From assembly GCF_025151535.1 (NCBI RefSeq), contig NZ_CP102288.1, positions 501,501-565,500 of the forward strand: DNA of 64,000 nucleotides. The letters are read 5' to 3'. Shown here in pieces: positions 26,839 through 36,179 of this stretch. The translations under genes were made by a program, and so were the position numbers. The notes beneath the pieces were generated by a model. That model did no database searches and was not told the DNA's origin. It worked only from the letters and a program-made list of their open reading frames with translations. Every line of letters begins with the position of its first letter. The stretch's first letter is position 1. This DNA is from Segatella copri DSM 18205. Its GTDB lineage: Bacteria; Bacteroidota; Bacteroidia; Bacteroidales; Bacteroidaceae.

Positions 26839-29382
26839 TTACTTCTTGATACTGTTGTCGTTGGCATTGCCATAGTGGCTGTTGCTATAGTTACCATAGC
26901 TGCCATACTGGCCGTAAGTTCCATATTTGCCATATTTGCCATATGATCCATAAGAACCATAGTTGCCATATTTACCATATTTGCCGTACTTACCAACACC
27001 ATAATAGAAGCTGTGCTTCTTCTTAGAGAGATCGACGCCATTGAGTACTAAGCACATGTTAGGCAATTTCTTCTCTTCGTTCAGACCATTGATCATGCCG
27101 AAACTAGCCTTTGGAGTATAATCTGCTCGGCAGACGTATACACAGAGATTAGCCAGACGTCCTAGCTGCAAACTGTCGTTTACAAGACCTACAGGAGCTG
27201 TATCGAGGATAACATAGTCGTAATGTTCCTTCAACTGACTGATAATGTCGTCAAGGCTTGCTCTGGTTACTAACTCTCCTGGGTTAGGAGGAACAGGACC
27301 AGCCATAAGGAGGTCGAGTTTACTGTTGACACCCGAAGAGAGAATCTGTTTCTGAATGTCATCCCATGTATTATGGTCGTGTACAATCAGATTGGTGATA
27401 CCATTATGGTGGTTGTCAATCTCGAAGAGCTCTGCCAGACGTGGCTTGCGGATATCCAGACCTACCATGATAACCTTCTTGCCCAGCAAGGCGAGCGAGA
27501 TACCGATATTGGATGCCACGAAAGTTTTACCTTCACCTGATGTAGAAGAGGTAAACATCATCACCTTCTCACCTTCTTTCAGCATAAACTGAATATTGGT
27601 ACGCAGGCCACGGAAAATCTCCTCCATCAGGTTGTTTACATTCTGGTGAACCACAATATCAGCCTTTCCTTCCTTCTTGGCAGCGTCGCTTGCTACAGGA
27701 ATATCGGCAATGACAGGTATCTGAGTGAGTTTCATCACGTCTTCATGTCCCTCAATCTTGTACTTGAAGAATTCTCTCAGGAAGAGGATGCCGGCAGGGA
27801 TTGCAATACCCAGTACCAGTGCTATCAGCATGATGATAGAACTCTTAGGGCTCACCTTTCCTTCCAATGAAGGAGCATCGATAACCTTACCCTTGTCTGC
27901 CGTTGCTGCTAGCGAAATGGAGTTTTCCTCACGTTTCTGAAGAAGCATCAGGTAAAGACCAGATTTTACTTCCTGCTGGCGACCAATCTGTGTAAGAACT
28001 CGCTCTTGCTCTGGCGAGTTACCTATTTGGCTGGCATACATGGCAGCTTGTTTGGCAATGCTGTTACGCTGGATTTCCATACCCAGCTTAGCCTGGCGCA
28101 TGGCACGCTTGATAGATTTTGTAAGGTCATCCAACTGGGCTGATAATGGGGTAACAGTTGGAGAATTCTCACTGGCAGAATGCAACATCTGGTTGCGGTT
28201 CAGAGCTATCTTGTTGTATTCGTTAATCAACTCTGTTGAACTTTCATCAGTCAGACCTACGTTTGATGGGATAGGCTGATATCTGTTGCCAGGTTCGTTC
28301 ATGTATTTGCCAAGCTCATTCAGAAGTTCAACCTGTGTGTTAGCCTCCTGGAGTTTCTGGGCGTATGTGTCTGAGTTAGCGATGGCAGCTGTTGCGTTGA
28401 GCTTCATCTCTACAACATTGTTACGCTTCTTGTAGCTTTCGAGCTGGCCTTCTGTATTGCCCAGTTCGTTGTTGATTTTCTCCAGACGCTGGTTGATGAA
28501 CTGTTCTGTGCGGAAAGAAATTTCATTTTTGTCCTCGTTGGCCTGGCGGTTATAAACATTTACCAGAGTTCTCAGATAGTCGATGCTGCGCTGAGGATCT
28601 TCATCTTTCATCACCAGTTCGGCTATGGTTGTAGTCTTTGAAGTCTGGCTGACAGTCAGTGCTTTTGTATAGCCCTTAGCCGCCATTTCTGGTGACACGA
28701 TAATCACCTTCAGGCTCTCACCGTCTTTTAATGCGTATTTGCCGTTCTGAGTGAAGTGGAGGGTTCCTACACGTGTATTGATGCTTGCTGGCAGACCAGC
28801 TAAAGTCTTTTCAATCTTTACAGGATCCTTCTGATAGGAAAAGGCATCTACAGGTATGTAGTATGAACCTGTTACCTGATACTGGCTGCCAGTTTTCTCT
28901 ATAAGAAGCTTGATAGGAGCATTCAGCTTCTTGAGATGAGCCAGGTCTAAGTCAACGCTGACTTCCTGCTCTTTATAGACTAACTGATCCCTGAAGGTTC
29001 CTTTATGGTAATAGTTCACGTAGCATTTCATGTCTACTACAGTCTGGTTAGCCAAGTCTTGAGCCGAAAGAATTTCAATCTCATTGTCTATACCATTTGA
29101 GTTTGAAATAAAACCGAGGTTTGCAGCATTTTGAATCATGCTGTTACCCATTCCTCTGTTCTTTCTCTGGTCGTCATCCTTTATCAGTACCTTAGCGGTT
29201 GCCTGGTATTGCGGTCTTGCATGGCGTATGTAGAGATATCCCAATCCCAAACATACAATGAGTGATAGAACGAACCATTTCCAGTTGAGGATAAGAGTAG
29301 AATAAATCAGCTGGAAGTCAATAGATGACTTCTCTTCCTGCTCTTGATCACGTCCCAAATCAAAGTTCTTTGTTTCTTCCAT
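26839..29382 (-). CDS. wzc: Wzc-like polysaccharide co-polymerase and tyrosine autokinase
   Basis: 847 residues. Two membrane segments flank a large periplasmic Wzz/coiled-coil part, followed by a cytoplasmic BY-kinase domain. Walker A is SGEGKT (Ser615-Thr620); a Walker A'-like MVGLDIRKPR and Walker B VILDTAPVG follow. BY-kinases autophosphorylate a C-terminal tyrosine cluster to control chain length of exported polysaccharide. Here the cluster is extreme: residues ~792-847 hold 15 tyrosines, mostly as Lys/Ser/Asn-Tyr-Gly triplets. It lies 64 bp downstream of rfbA on the same strand. No wza homologue is adjacent. Confidence 0.92.
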   Translation of the reverse strand: MEETKNFDLGRDQEQEEKSSIDFQLIYSTLILNWKWFVLSLIVCLGLGYLYIRHARPQYQATAKVLIKDDDQRKNRGMGNSMIQNAANLGFISNSNGIDNEIEILSAQDLANQTVVDMKCYVNYYHKGTFRDQLVYKEQEVSVDLDLAHLKKLNAPIKLLIEKTGSQYQVTGSYYIPVDAFSYQKDPVKIEKTLAGLPASINTRVGTLHFTQNGKYALKDGESLKVIIVSPEMAAKGYTKALTVSQTSKTTTIAELVMKDEDPQRSIDYLRTLVNVYNRQANEDKNEISFRTEQFINQRLEKINNELGNTEGQLESYKKRNNVVEMKLNATAAIANSDTYAQKLQEANTQVELLNELGKYMNEPGNRYQPIPSNVGLTDESSTELINEYNKIALNRNQMLHSASENSPTVTPLSAQLDDLTKSIKRAMRQAKLGMEIQRNSIAKQAAMYASQIGNSPEQERVLTQIGRQQEVKSGLYLMLLQKREENSISLAATADKGKVIDAPSLEGKVSPKSSIIMLIALVLGIAIPAGILFLREFFKYKIEGHEDVMKLTQIPVIADIPVASDAAKKEGKADIVVHQNVNNLMEEIFRGLRTNIQFMLKEGEKVMMFTSSTSGEGKTFVASNIGISLALLGKKVIMVGLDIRKPRLAELFEIDNHHNGITNLIVHDHNTWDDIQKQILSSGVNSKLDLLMAGPVPPNPGELVTRASLDDIISQLKEHYDYVILDTAPVGLVNDSLQLGRLANLCVYVCRADYTPKASFGMINGLNEEKKLPNMCLVLNGVDLSKKKHSFYYGVGKYGKYGKYGNYGSYGSYGKYGKYGTYGQYGSYGNYSNSHYGNANDNSIKK
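26887..26994 (-). repeat. 9-bp minisatellite coding for Tyr-Gly-X triplets in wzc
   Basis: The 3' end of wzc is a run of 9-bp units (minus strand like AAATATGGC, + strand GCCATATTT), giving about a dozen XYG triplets with X = K, N, S, T or Q. Such in-frame 9-bp units can expand or contract without a frameshift. Confidence 0.85.
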
Positions 29383-29446
29383 TATTTTATATTCTATTGT
29401 GTTTACACCTTTTTATATTCGTATAAGATAAATGATAGAATCTGTG

Positions 29447-30322
29447 CTATCTGCTTGCCGCTAGTTCTTTCAGATACTGTCCATAACTGTTTTTGAGCAT
29501 CGGTTGGGCAAGTTTCAGCAACTGTTCTTTGTCAATCCATCCTTGTTTGAATGCGATTTCTTCCAGACATGCTACTTTCAGACCCTGTCTCTTTTCTATG
29601 ACTTCTATAAAGGTACTGGCTTCCGAAAGGCTATCGTGGGTACCGGTGTCTAGCCAGGCGAAACCGCGCTGTAAGGTTCTTACTTTCAGAGTCTTTTCTG
29701 TCAGATAGTGCTGGTTTACTGTTGTTATTTCCAACTCACCTCTTGCGCTAGGCTTGATGTTCTTTGCCACATGCACCACGCTGTTTGGGTAGAAATAGAG
29801 TCCTACAACCGCATAGTTGCTCTTAGGCATTTCCGGTTTTTCTTCTATGCTCAGGCAGTTGCCGTTTTCATCAAACTCTGCCACACCATATCTTTCCGGA
29901 TCGTTAACATAATAGCCAAATACGCTTGCCAGTCCTTCTTCTGCAGCTTTTACGCTTTCCTTGAGTAAACCCGTAAAACCGGCTCCATAGAAAATGTTGT
30001 CACCCAAAACCAGACAGGCTGTATCATTACCGATAAACTTCTCGCCAATGATGAAGGCTTGAGCCAGACCATCGGGTGATGGCTGTTCTGCATATTCGAA
30101 GTGTACACCCAATTCGCTGCCGTCGCCTAACAGACGTTTGAAACCAGGCAAGTCGAATGGGGTAGATATAATCAAAATCTCCTTGATTCCTGCCAACATT
30201 AGCACGGAAACAGGGTAGTATATCATTGGCTTATCAAAAATTGGTATCAATTGCTTACTGATGCCTTTGGTAATAGGGTAAAGTCTTGTACCCGAACCTC
30301 CCGCTAATACGATTCCTTTCAT
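29447..30322 (-). CDS. rfbA: Glucose-1-phosphate thymidylyltransferase
   Basis: 291 residues, the usual RfbA length. The nucleotide-binding signature [13 protein letters not shown] (residues ~8-20) and VLGDNIFYG match the family. It makes dTDP-glucose from dTTP and glucose-1-phosphate, the first step of dTDP-rhamnose and other dTDP-sugars for surface polysaccharide. rfbB, rfbC and rfbD are not adjacent. Pairing with wzc suggests a shared polysaccharide role. Confidence 0.95.
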   Translation of the reverse strand: MKGIVLAGGSGTRLYPITKGISKQLIPIFDKPMIYYPVSVLMLAGIKEILIISTPFDLPGFKRLLGDGSELGVHFEYAEQPSPDGLAQAFIIGEKFIGNDTACLVLGDNIFYGAGFTGLLKESVKAAEEGLASVFGYYVNDPERYGVAEFDENGNCLSIEEKPEMPKSNYAVVGLYFYPNSVVHVAKNIKPSARGELEITTVNQHYLTEKTLKVRTLQRGFAWLDTGTHDSLSEASTFIEVIEKRQGLKVACLEEIAFKQGWIDKEQLLKLAQPMLKNSYGQYLKELAASR

Positions 30323-30376
30323 ATCTTCTCTATTTCTAATATAATAAAGTTGAATAGTCTTATCTTAAAAACGTGG

Positions 30377-30384
30377 CAAAGTTA
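30377..30384 (-). promoter_or_regulatory. -7 element for rfbA-wzc
   Basis: TAACTTTG on the minus strand, 55 bp before the rfbA ATG. No good -33 element is seen. Confidence 0.5.
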
Positions 30385-30499
30385 CTAAAAAAAGTTGAAT
30401 GAGTGAAATCATAAGCCATAAAAATGCATTTTTTGATAAAAAAAGCACCTTTTTATATAAAAAACGTCGCTTTGATTTGGGTATTTACTGATTTTATTG

Positions 30500-30507
30500 T
30501 ATTTTTG
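30500..30507 (+). promoter_or_regulatory. -7 element for the gene at 30550
   Basis: TATTTTTG, 43 bp before the ATG, in AT-rich DNA. Confidence 0.5.
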
Positions 30508-30549
30508 CAGAACAATTTAAATAGATATAGAAAATAAAATAATAAAGGA

Positions 30550-31200
30550 ATGGGAATTTTTGCTAAACTATTCGGTCGTAAAGACGACGATAAAAAGGTA
30601 GGTGGAATGGAAGATTACATGACTTTGGTCCGTGTATACTTTCAGGCTGCACTTGCTTCTCAGTTAGGTATCACCAATTTGGCCATGTTGCCAGACTTGC
30701 GTGTCTTCAAGACAAGTCTGCATGTTCCGACGGTCAACAACCGTCTGGGTATTGGCGAAAAGGCTCAGGTGAAAAAAATGATGAAGAATATCTATGATAC
30801 GGATGATGCCTTCTTCAAGGAAATAGATTCCAGTATCCGTAAGAACTGCCACAAACTGCAGGATGTCAATGTATATCTCATCCAGTTCCAGAACTTCACT
30901 CAGGATCTGATGATGCTGATGGGCAACTTGATGAAGTTTAAGCTCCGTTTGCCTAGCTTCATGAAGAATTCACTTTACAAGCTGACTGCTAAAACTGTAG
31001 AAGATATCTTCACTAAGAATGATTTCTCTGATGCCAGTGTGCTGAAAACCGTGCTTCAGTTGCGCCAGTTCAACAAGCGCTTGGCGTTCAGCCAGCAATG
31101 GGTAACCGACTTTACCTTCCAGGTATTGATGCTTGCCAAAAAAGAGCCACGTCCATCAGATGAAGACGTAGAAAAGGCAAAGCAGAAGATGGGAAAGTAA
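30550..31200 (+). CDS. Conserved hypothetical cytoplasmic protein
   Basis: 216 residues. There is no signal peptide or membrane segment. It starts MGIFAKLFGRKDDDKK, a short amphipathic and basic/acidic opening, then a mostly alpha-helical, Lys- and Leu-rich body, and ends with an acidic/basic tail. I do not recognise a characterised family. It lies upstream of the coiled-coil/zapA cluster but is separated from it by a strong promoter, so no shared role is implied. Confidence 0.65.
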   Translation: MGIFAKLFGRKDDDKKVGGMEDYMTLVRVYFQAALASQLGITNLAMLPDLRVFKTSLHVPTVNNRLGIGEKAQVKKMMKNIYDTDDAFFKEIDSSIRKNCHKLQDVNVYLIQFQNFTQDLMMLMGNLMKFKLRLPSFMKNSLYKLTAKTVEDIFTKNDFSDASVLKTVLQLRQFNKRLAFSQQWVTDFTFQVLMLAKKEPRPSDEDVEKAKQKMGK

Positions 31201-31237
31201 CAAATGTTGCGCCCAAAATGAAAAAATTAGCAGAATA

Positions 31238-31269
31238 TTTGTTTTATTCAAATAATTCTCTTAAATTTG
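31238..31269 (+). promoter_or_regulatory. Promoter of the coiled-coil-zapA-rny cluster
   Basis: TTTG (31238-31241), exactly 20 bp, TAAATTTG (31262-31269): a full consensus match, 18 bp before the ATG at 31288. Confidence 0.8.
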
Positions 31270-31287
31270 TAGCCAAAAATAATAGTC

Positions 31288-31581
31288 ATGAGTGCAAATG
31301 AGAAAACAATTAATACGTTTGCCACAAGAGTAAGGCAGATGATTCTCAAGTTTGACGAGGTCAAGCAGGAGAATACTGAACTCTATGCGATGGTGGATGA
31401 GCGCGATGCCAAAATCAAGGCATTGGAGGAAAAGTTGGCTCAAGCGCAGAGTGATTACGACAGCTTGAAGATGGCGAAGATGATGACGATTTCTGACAAT
31501 GATATGGAAGCTACTCAGAAGCGCATCGCCAAGCTCATAAGAGATGTCAATAAGTGTATCACACTATTGGGTGAAAAGTAA
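31288..31581 (+). CDS. Small coiled-coil protein upstream of zapA
   Basis: 97 residues. Residues ~10-60 show heptad-like Leu/Ile/Val spacing (FDEVKQENTELYAMVDERDA), predicting a coiled coil, and the C-terminus has RIAKLIRDVNKCI. It lies 11 bp before zapA. The combination recalls division factors such as ZapB, but that is by position and shape only. A role with ZapA at the Z-ring is inferred. Confidence 0.65.
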   Translation: MSANEKTINTFATRVRQMILKFDEVKQENTELYAMVDERDAKIKALEEKLAQAQSDYDSLKMAKMMTISDNDMEATQKRIAKLIRDVNKCITLLGEK

Positions 31582-31592
31582 AAATCGGAACG

Positions 31593-31892
31593 ATGGCAGA
31601 ACAAGAACAAGATAAATTACTCATACGATTACACGTCTATGATACAGATCTTTCGGTAAGAATACCTAGGGAAGACGAGGAGTATTATCGTAAATCAGCT
31701 AAGCTGATAGATGATATTGTAAACTCATATGCCAAGATTTTCAAAGGCAGAAAGAGCGATAAGGAAATCCTGTATATGGCGCTCATTGATGTGGCATTGA
31801 GATATGAGAAGGAATCGGATCGGAATGATACGAAACCTTATGATGATATTCTTGAGAAGCTTACCTCCGAGATTGAAGACGCTTTGAAATAA
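31593..31892 (+). CDS. zapA: Cell division protein ZapA
   Basis: 99 residues, the usual ZapA size. The N-terminal head ([20 protein letters not shown]) and the [12 protein letters not shown] segment followed by a coiled coil match the family. ZapA cross-links FtsZ filaments at the division site. It sits between the coiled-coil gene (11 bp) and rny (34 bp) in one operon. Confidence 0.85.
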   Translation: MAEQEQDKLLIRLHVYDTDLSVRIPREDEEYYRKSAKLIDDIVNSYAKIFKGRKSDKEILYMALIDVALRYEKESDRNDTKPYDDILEKLTSEIEDALK

Positions 31893-31926
31893 GAATATTA
31901 ATAAACATATATATAATATAATATCA

Positions 31927-33462
31927 ATGATAGTAACTATTATAGCAGCCTTGGTGGCACTTGTTATCGGCGGTGCTGCTGGGTATTTCATTTTCCGTTA
32001 TGTCATTAAGGGAAAATATAATGAAATGATAGAAGCTGCCAACAAAGAGGCAGAAGTAGTAAAAGAGAAGAAACTTTTGGAAGTGAAGGAGAAATTCCTT
32101 AACAAGAAGGCGGAACTCGAAAAAGAAGTGCAGCAGCGTAATTCTCGCATCCAGCAGAATGAGAATAAGCTGAAACAGCGCGAGATTTCTCTCAATCAGC
32201 GTCAGGAAGACCTCGGTCGACGCAAGATGGAGATTGATCAGTATCAGCAGCGTGTTGACAACGAGAAGAAACTCTTGTCTGTCAAGCAGCAGGAACTTGA
32301 TAAGATGCAGAAACAGGAGCAGGCTAAACTGGAAGAACTTTCTGGTCTGAGTGCTGAAGAGGCTAAGCAGAGATTGATTGAGAGTCTGAAAGATCAGGCT
32401 AAACTCGATGCTGCAAGCTATGTGAACGAAATTATGGATGATGCCAAACTCAATGCTAACCAGCAGGCTAAGAAGATTGTGATTCAGACAATCCAGCGTG
32501 TTGCTACAGAAACAGCCATTGAGAACTCTGTTAGCGTTTTCCATATTGATAATGATGAGGTGAAGGGACGTATTATTGGTCGTGAAGGCCGTAATATCCG
32601 TGCTCTGGAAGCAGCAACTGGTGTAGAAATCGTTGTGGATGATACTCCTGAGGCAATCGTTATCTCAGCCTTCGACCCTGTTCGTCGTGAGGTTTGCCGT
32701 CTGGCTCTCCATCAGTTGGTTGCTGACGGCCGTATCCATCCAGCCCGTATTGAGGAGGTGGTAGCCAAGGTGAAGAAGCAGTTGGATAATGAAATTATCG
32801 AAACTGGTAAGCGTACAGTTATCGACCTCGGTATTCATGGTCTGCACCCAGAGTTGATTCGTATCATCGGTAAGATGAAGTACCGTTCTTCTTATGGTCA
32901 GAACCTCTTGCAGCATGCCCGTGAAACCGCTAACCTCTGTGCGGTTATGGCTTCTGAATTGGGATTGAATCCTAAGAAGGCTAAACGTGCCGGTCTTTTG
33001 CACGATATTGGTAAGGTGCCTGATGAGGAGAGTGAATTGCCACACGCATTGTATGGTGCCAAGATTGCAGAGAGGTATAAGGAAAAACCTGATATCTGCA
33101 ATGCCATTGGTGCTCACCATGATGAGATGGAGATGAACACATTATTGGCTCCTATCGTACAGGTTTGTGATGCTATCTCTGGTGCTCGTCCTGGTGCCCG
33201 TCGTGAGATTGTAGAGGCTTACATCAAGCGTTTGAATGATCTCGAAGCTATCGCCATGAGTTATCCTGGCGTAACCAAGACTTACGCTATCCAGGCAGGT
33301 CGTGAACTCCGTGTCATCGTGGGTGCGGATAAGATGAACGATGAAGAGAGCATCAAGCTTTCTGATGAAATCGCAACCAAGATTCAGAATGAGATGACTT
33401 ATCCTGGTCAGGTTAAGATTACTGTAATTCGTGAAACCCGAAGCGTAGCTTACGCTAAGTAA
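31927..33462 (+). CDS. rny: Ribonuclease Y
   Basis: 511 residues: an N-terminal membrane anchor (residues ~1-25), a long coiled coil (about 30-190), a KH domain ([15 protein letters not shown]), and an HD domain with [10 protein letters not shown] (His359, Asp360 as metal ligands). It is a membrane-bound endoribonuclease that starts mRNA decay. The length and order match the family. A terminator follows at 33529. Confidence 0.96.
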   Translation: MIVTIIAALVALVIGGAAGYFIFRYVIKGKYNEMIEAANKEAEVVKEKKLLEVKEKFLNKKAELEKEVQQRNSRIQQNENKLKQREISLNQRQEDLGRRKMEIDQYQQRVDNEKKLLSVKQQELDKMQKQEQAKLEELSGLSAEEAKQRLIESLKDQAKLDAASYVNEIMDDAKLNANQQAKKIVIQTIQRVATETAIENSVSVFHIDNDEVKGRIIGREGRNIRALEAATGVEIVVDDTPEAIVISAFDPVRREVCRLALHQLVADGRIHPARIEEVVAKVKKQLDNEIIETGKRTVIDLGIHGLHPELIRIIGKMKYRSSYGQNLLQHARETANLCAVMASELGLNPKKAKRAGLLHDIGKVPDEESELPHALYGAKIAERYKEKPDICNAIGAHHDEMEMNTLLAPIVQVCDAISGARPGARREIVEAYIKRLNDLEAIAMSYPGVTKTYAIQAGRELRVIVGADKMNDEESIKLSDEIATKIQNEMTYPGQVKITVIRETRSVAYAK

Positions 33463-33528
33463 GATAGAATTATATTTGAAGTTTAAATTGTCGTTTCTCT
33501 TCTGCAAGGTAGAGAGATGTATCTTGAT

Positions 33529-33571
33529 AAAGCCGTACTCTGGAAAAAGGGTGCGGCTTTTCTTTTCCCTT
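33529..33571 (+). terminator. Terminator of rny
   Basis: AAAGCCGTACTC (33529-33540) pairs, with G-U pairs, with GGGTGCGGCTTT (33549-33560), followed by TCTTTTCCCTTTT. It argues that the next gene starts after it, at 33580. Confidence 0.75.
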
Positions 33572-33579
33572 TTCAGAAT

Positions 33580-34278
33580 ATGATGAAAGCAGAACAGAAA
33601 GTATTAAAGCGATTCAATAAAGGATGTGTTGACTATCATCTTTTGCAGGATGGGGACCGTATTCTTATTGCCTTGAGTGGAGGCAAGGATTCATTGGAAC
33701 TTGTCCGTTTGCTGGCTCAGCGTGCCCGTATCTATAAACCTCATATCGAGGTGGAGGCGGCGCATATCATCATGGATAACATTCCTTACGAGACCGACCG
33801 TTCTTATCTGCAGGATTTCTGTGCAGAGAATGGTATCAAGCTCCATATCCTTCATAGTTCGTTTGATGAATCCACAGATCCCCGTAAGACCCGTTGCTTC
33901 CTCTGTGCCTGGAACCGACGTAAGACGCTCTTCGAGTTTGCGGTAAGCCACGGGTTCAATAAGATAGCTCTGGGACATCACATGGATGATATCCTCGTTA
34001 CCCTGCTGATGAATATCACCTTCGAGGGTTCTCATTCCACCATGCAGCCCAGTCTTCCTTTAAAACATTATCCCCTCACCATCATCCGTCCGCTCTGTCT
34101 GGTACATGAGGCGGATATCCGGCAGGTAGCAGAAGAGTTGCATTTCACTAAGCAGAAGGCGTTGTGCCCTTACGAAGAGACTACCCGCCGTGCGGATATG
34201 CAAGCCGTCTTCCATCATTTGGAGCAGTTGAACCCAGAGGCGCGCTATAGTCTTTGGCGCTCTGTCTTTATGGAATAA
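33580..34278 (+). CDS. TtcA-family tRNA 2-thiolation enzyme (PP-loop ATPase)
   Basis: 232 residues from the chosen start. The open frame extends up to 33517, but those codons lie in the rny terminator, so ATG 33580 (or 33583) is preferred. The PP-loop SGGKDS is at 33-38 and TRCFLCAWN holds the Cys106/Cys109 pair. GHHMDD and a late Cys in KALCPYEE complete the TtcA pattern. TtcA enzymes place a 2-thio group on C32 of certain tRNAs using an Fe-S cluster. The annotated role follows family membership. Confidence 0.85.
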   Translation: MMKAEQKVLKRFNKGCVDYHLLQDGDRILIALSGGKDSLELVRLLAQRARIYKPHIEVEAAHIIMDNIPYETDRSYLQDFCAENGIKLHILHSSFDESTDPRKTRCFLCAWNRRKTLFEFAVSHGFNKIALGHHMDDILVTLLMNITFEGSHSTMQPSLPLKHYPLTIIRPLCLVHEADIRQVAEELHFTKQKALCPYEETTRRADMQAVFHHLEQLNPEARYSLWRSVFME

Positions 34279-34300
34279 AATACTGAACTTTCGCATATCA

Positions 34301-34435
34301 GGAAGTTAAAGGAGTTAAGGAAGTTAAGGAGTTAAGACGTATGTCTTGCAGCTTAAAAAACTACGCCAAAAAGACTGTTGTCTTAACTCCTCAGCGACCG
34401 TAGGGAGCGATAACTCCTTTAACTCCTTTAACTTC
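34301..34435. repeat. Large inverted repeat of GGAGTTAAG words
   Basis: 34301-34338 is built of alternating GAAGTTAAG and GGAGTTAAG words and ends in AAGAC. The complement returns at 34380-34390 (GTCTTAACTCC) and 34412-34435 (AACTCCTTTAACTCC and so on). Lying between the convergent ttcA-like and ccsA genes, it can form a long imperfect hairpin on either strand. The same words occur at 18539-18566. Confidence 0.75.
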
Positions 34436-34480
34436 TGAGCTTGCGAAACTTGAATAAAATATAGTAGAAAAAGCAATTTT

Positions 34481-35689
34481 TTATGCATACGAGTGCATTC
34501 CGGTAAGGAAGTAATTTACTCCGAAGTAGGTCATGGCGATACTCAGGAAGGCTAGGGTGATGTAGATGTGATATACCAGCGGCTTGCGGAAGACCGGTAG
34601 ACTCTGCGTATGCACTACTACGGCATAAATCATGAAGGTGATGAGTGCCCATGTTTCCTTGCTGTCCCAACTCCAGTAATTACCCCAACTCACGTTTGCC
34701 CAGATGGCACCAATGAAGATGTCGAATCCCATCGTGGTGAGGGCAGGGTAGAGGAAGAGGTGACTTAAATCTCGCATCCTCTCTTGGCGAGAACGCCAGC
34801 AGATGCCCAGGATACCACAGAGACAGGTGAGTATCAGAAGTACATAACTCATCCTGATGACGCTGACGTGTAGACAGAAGTAAGGACTGTTTAGTATCGG
34901 TGCATGCTCACCAGTCGAAAAATCGATGTGGCTGAAATGATAAATCAGGAAGATGAATCCTATACCTACAAGACTGAATATAACTATTAAAAGATTTCTA
35001 AACTGTTGATAGGAACGCTTGAGCAACTTCCTGTATCCCCCCTTCTTATCGAAGAGTATCCAAACTAACGAAGCGAAAAGTAGGAAATAACCACAATAGG
35101 TTACGGGAATACCAAACGGGTCGGAATTGATGGCTAGAACGCTTCCCATCCCATCCTCATCGTAGGATGCCTGATAGAACCGGTAGGAACCATGGGTATA
35201 GATTTTATTGAGCGATACCTTAGCCTCCTCCATCTCGTAATGATCCGTCACCAGAAACTGAGAGGAATAATCCCGCACAACATTTGTGCCCTCATACAGA
35301 TGGATGTAAAACTTCTGAAGACTCAGGGTAAAAGGAAGTTTTTTCTGCTGGATTCCCTCTGCCGGATTGTTGGAAAAATAAATATCCGATGGTTCTCCGA
35401 TGCGCAGATGCATCATTCCCTGTTTGCCGTTGACATGTGTGATGAAGGCACCTACAAGGATGATAACGAAGGAAAGATGGAGCGCCCAGGTAGAAACTGC
35501 CTTCACCTTCCGCTGGATGAGATAGAAAATGCCCAGGGCGGCTAGTGCTGCCCAAATCAGGATAAACCACCAGGCGCCATAATAGTGGACATGCGCATAA
35601 TCCGTGCCTTCTGTTTTCTCTACAATGCTGGCAGCTGCCATGCATACGAGAATCAGTATGTAGAGAATGAATAATATCTTTTTAATCAT
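34481..35689 (-). CDS. ccsA: ResB-CcsA-type cytochrome c biogenesis protein
   Basis: 402 residues from ATG 35689. The frame extends up to a TTG at 35728, but that codon is part of the -7 box (TAATTTTG, 35733-35726), so it cannot be used from this promoter. The N-terminal third is ResB-like (four membrane segments with a periplasmic part). The C-terminal part is CcsA with the haem-handling WGNYWSWD motif. It attaches haem to apocytochromes c. A remnant of a di-haem oxidoreductase lies directly upstream. No nrfAH genes are present. Confidence 0.88.
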   Translation of the reverse strand: MIKKILFILYILILVCMAAASIVEKTEGTDYAHVHYYGAWWFILIWAALAALGIFYLIQRKVKAVSTWALHLSFVIILVGAFITHVNGKQGMMHLRIGEPSDIYFSNNPAEGIQQKKLPFTLSLQKFYIHLYEGTNVVRDYSSQFLVTDHYEMEEAKVSLNKIYTHGSYRFYQASYDEDGMGSVLAINSDPFGIPVTYCGYFLLFASLVWILFDKKGGYRKLLKRSYQQFRNLLIVIFSLVGIGFIFLIYHFSHIDFSTGEHAPILNSPYFCLHVSVIRMSYVLLILTCLCGILGICWRSRQERMRDLSHLFLYPALTTMGFDIFIGAIWANVSWGNYWSWDSKETWALITFMIYAVVVHTQSLPVFRKPLVYHIYITLAFLSIAMTYFGVNYFLTGMHSYA

Positions 35690-35725
35690 TGTTCGTTTCG
35701 AAATCTTTCTAGTGTAATCTTGCTG

Positions 35726-35757
35726 CAAAATTACGTTATAATTCTGAGATAAGCAAA
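35726..35757 (-). promoter_or_regulatory. Promoter of ccsA
   Basis: On the minus strand: TTTG (35757-35754), exactly 20 bp, TAATTTTG (35733-35726), about 37 bp before the ATG. It decides the ccsA start. Confidence 0.8.
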
Positions 35758-36045
35758 CTTATCAAGATATTTTTTAGTCATATATTTTAAAACAGCCAGG
35801 TATCTGGATAAGGTACCTGGCTGCCCAACGATGTCCTCACTAGGGATGGCATCAATCAGACCTGTACCGCCAATGCCGATGGTAGATTCCAGGCGAACGG
35901 CATAGTTGCTAGGAACAGGATCGGTATTGCATGCCGACTGTGGAATGGTAATCTCAGGATAAATCAAATCAAACTTTTCGCCATCAGGGAACTGCATGGA
36001 TGGTATCTCTTCTGTTTCCAACTTGTTGACGTGCTCCCAACTCAT
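35731..36045 (-). pseudogene. Remnant of a di-haem thiol oxidoreductase gene
   Basis: A 104-codon frame whose middle, TIGIGGTGLIDAIPSEDI, is characteristic of Bacteroidota di-haem oxidoreductases of about 400-500 residues. Both CxxCH haem sites are absent. Homology-like sequence seems to run a few codons upstream of the first ATG, to an in-frame TAA. The C-terminal 30 residues look unrelated, and they hold the ccsA promoter. I read it as a decayed internal fragment. A short expressed protein cannot be excluded. Confidence 0.6.
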
Positions 36046-36082
36046 ATTGATTTTGCTCTCATCGCATCCCCATTTTTAGGTA

Positions 36083-36113
36083 TTGCGAGTTTTGAAACTT
36101 TTTTGTATATTTG
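36083..36113 (+). promoter_or_regulatory. Promoter of the hemerythrin-LuxR gene
   Basis: TTG (36083-36085), 20 bp, TATATTTG (36106-36113), 67 bp before the ATG at 36180. Confidence 0.7.
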
Positions 36114-36179
36114 CAACCGAAATAGAAACATTATGAATGTTCTTGATACAAGGATGTTTTCATTTAAGGATAAAGAAAG

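Noticed and set aside
33517..33579. Upstream start for the ttcA-like gene
   Set aside because: These codons form the rho-independent terminator of rny and are not in the family's normal N-terminus.
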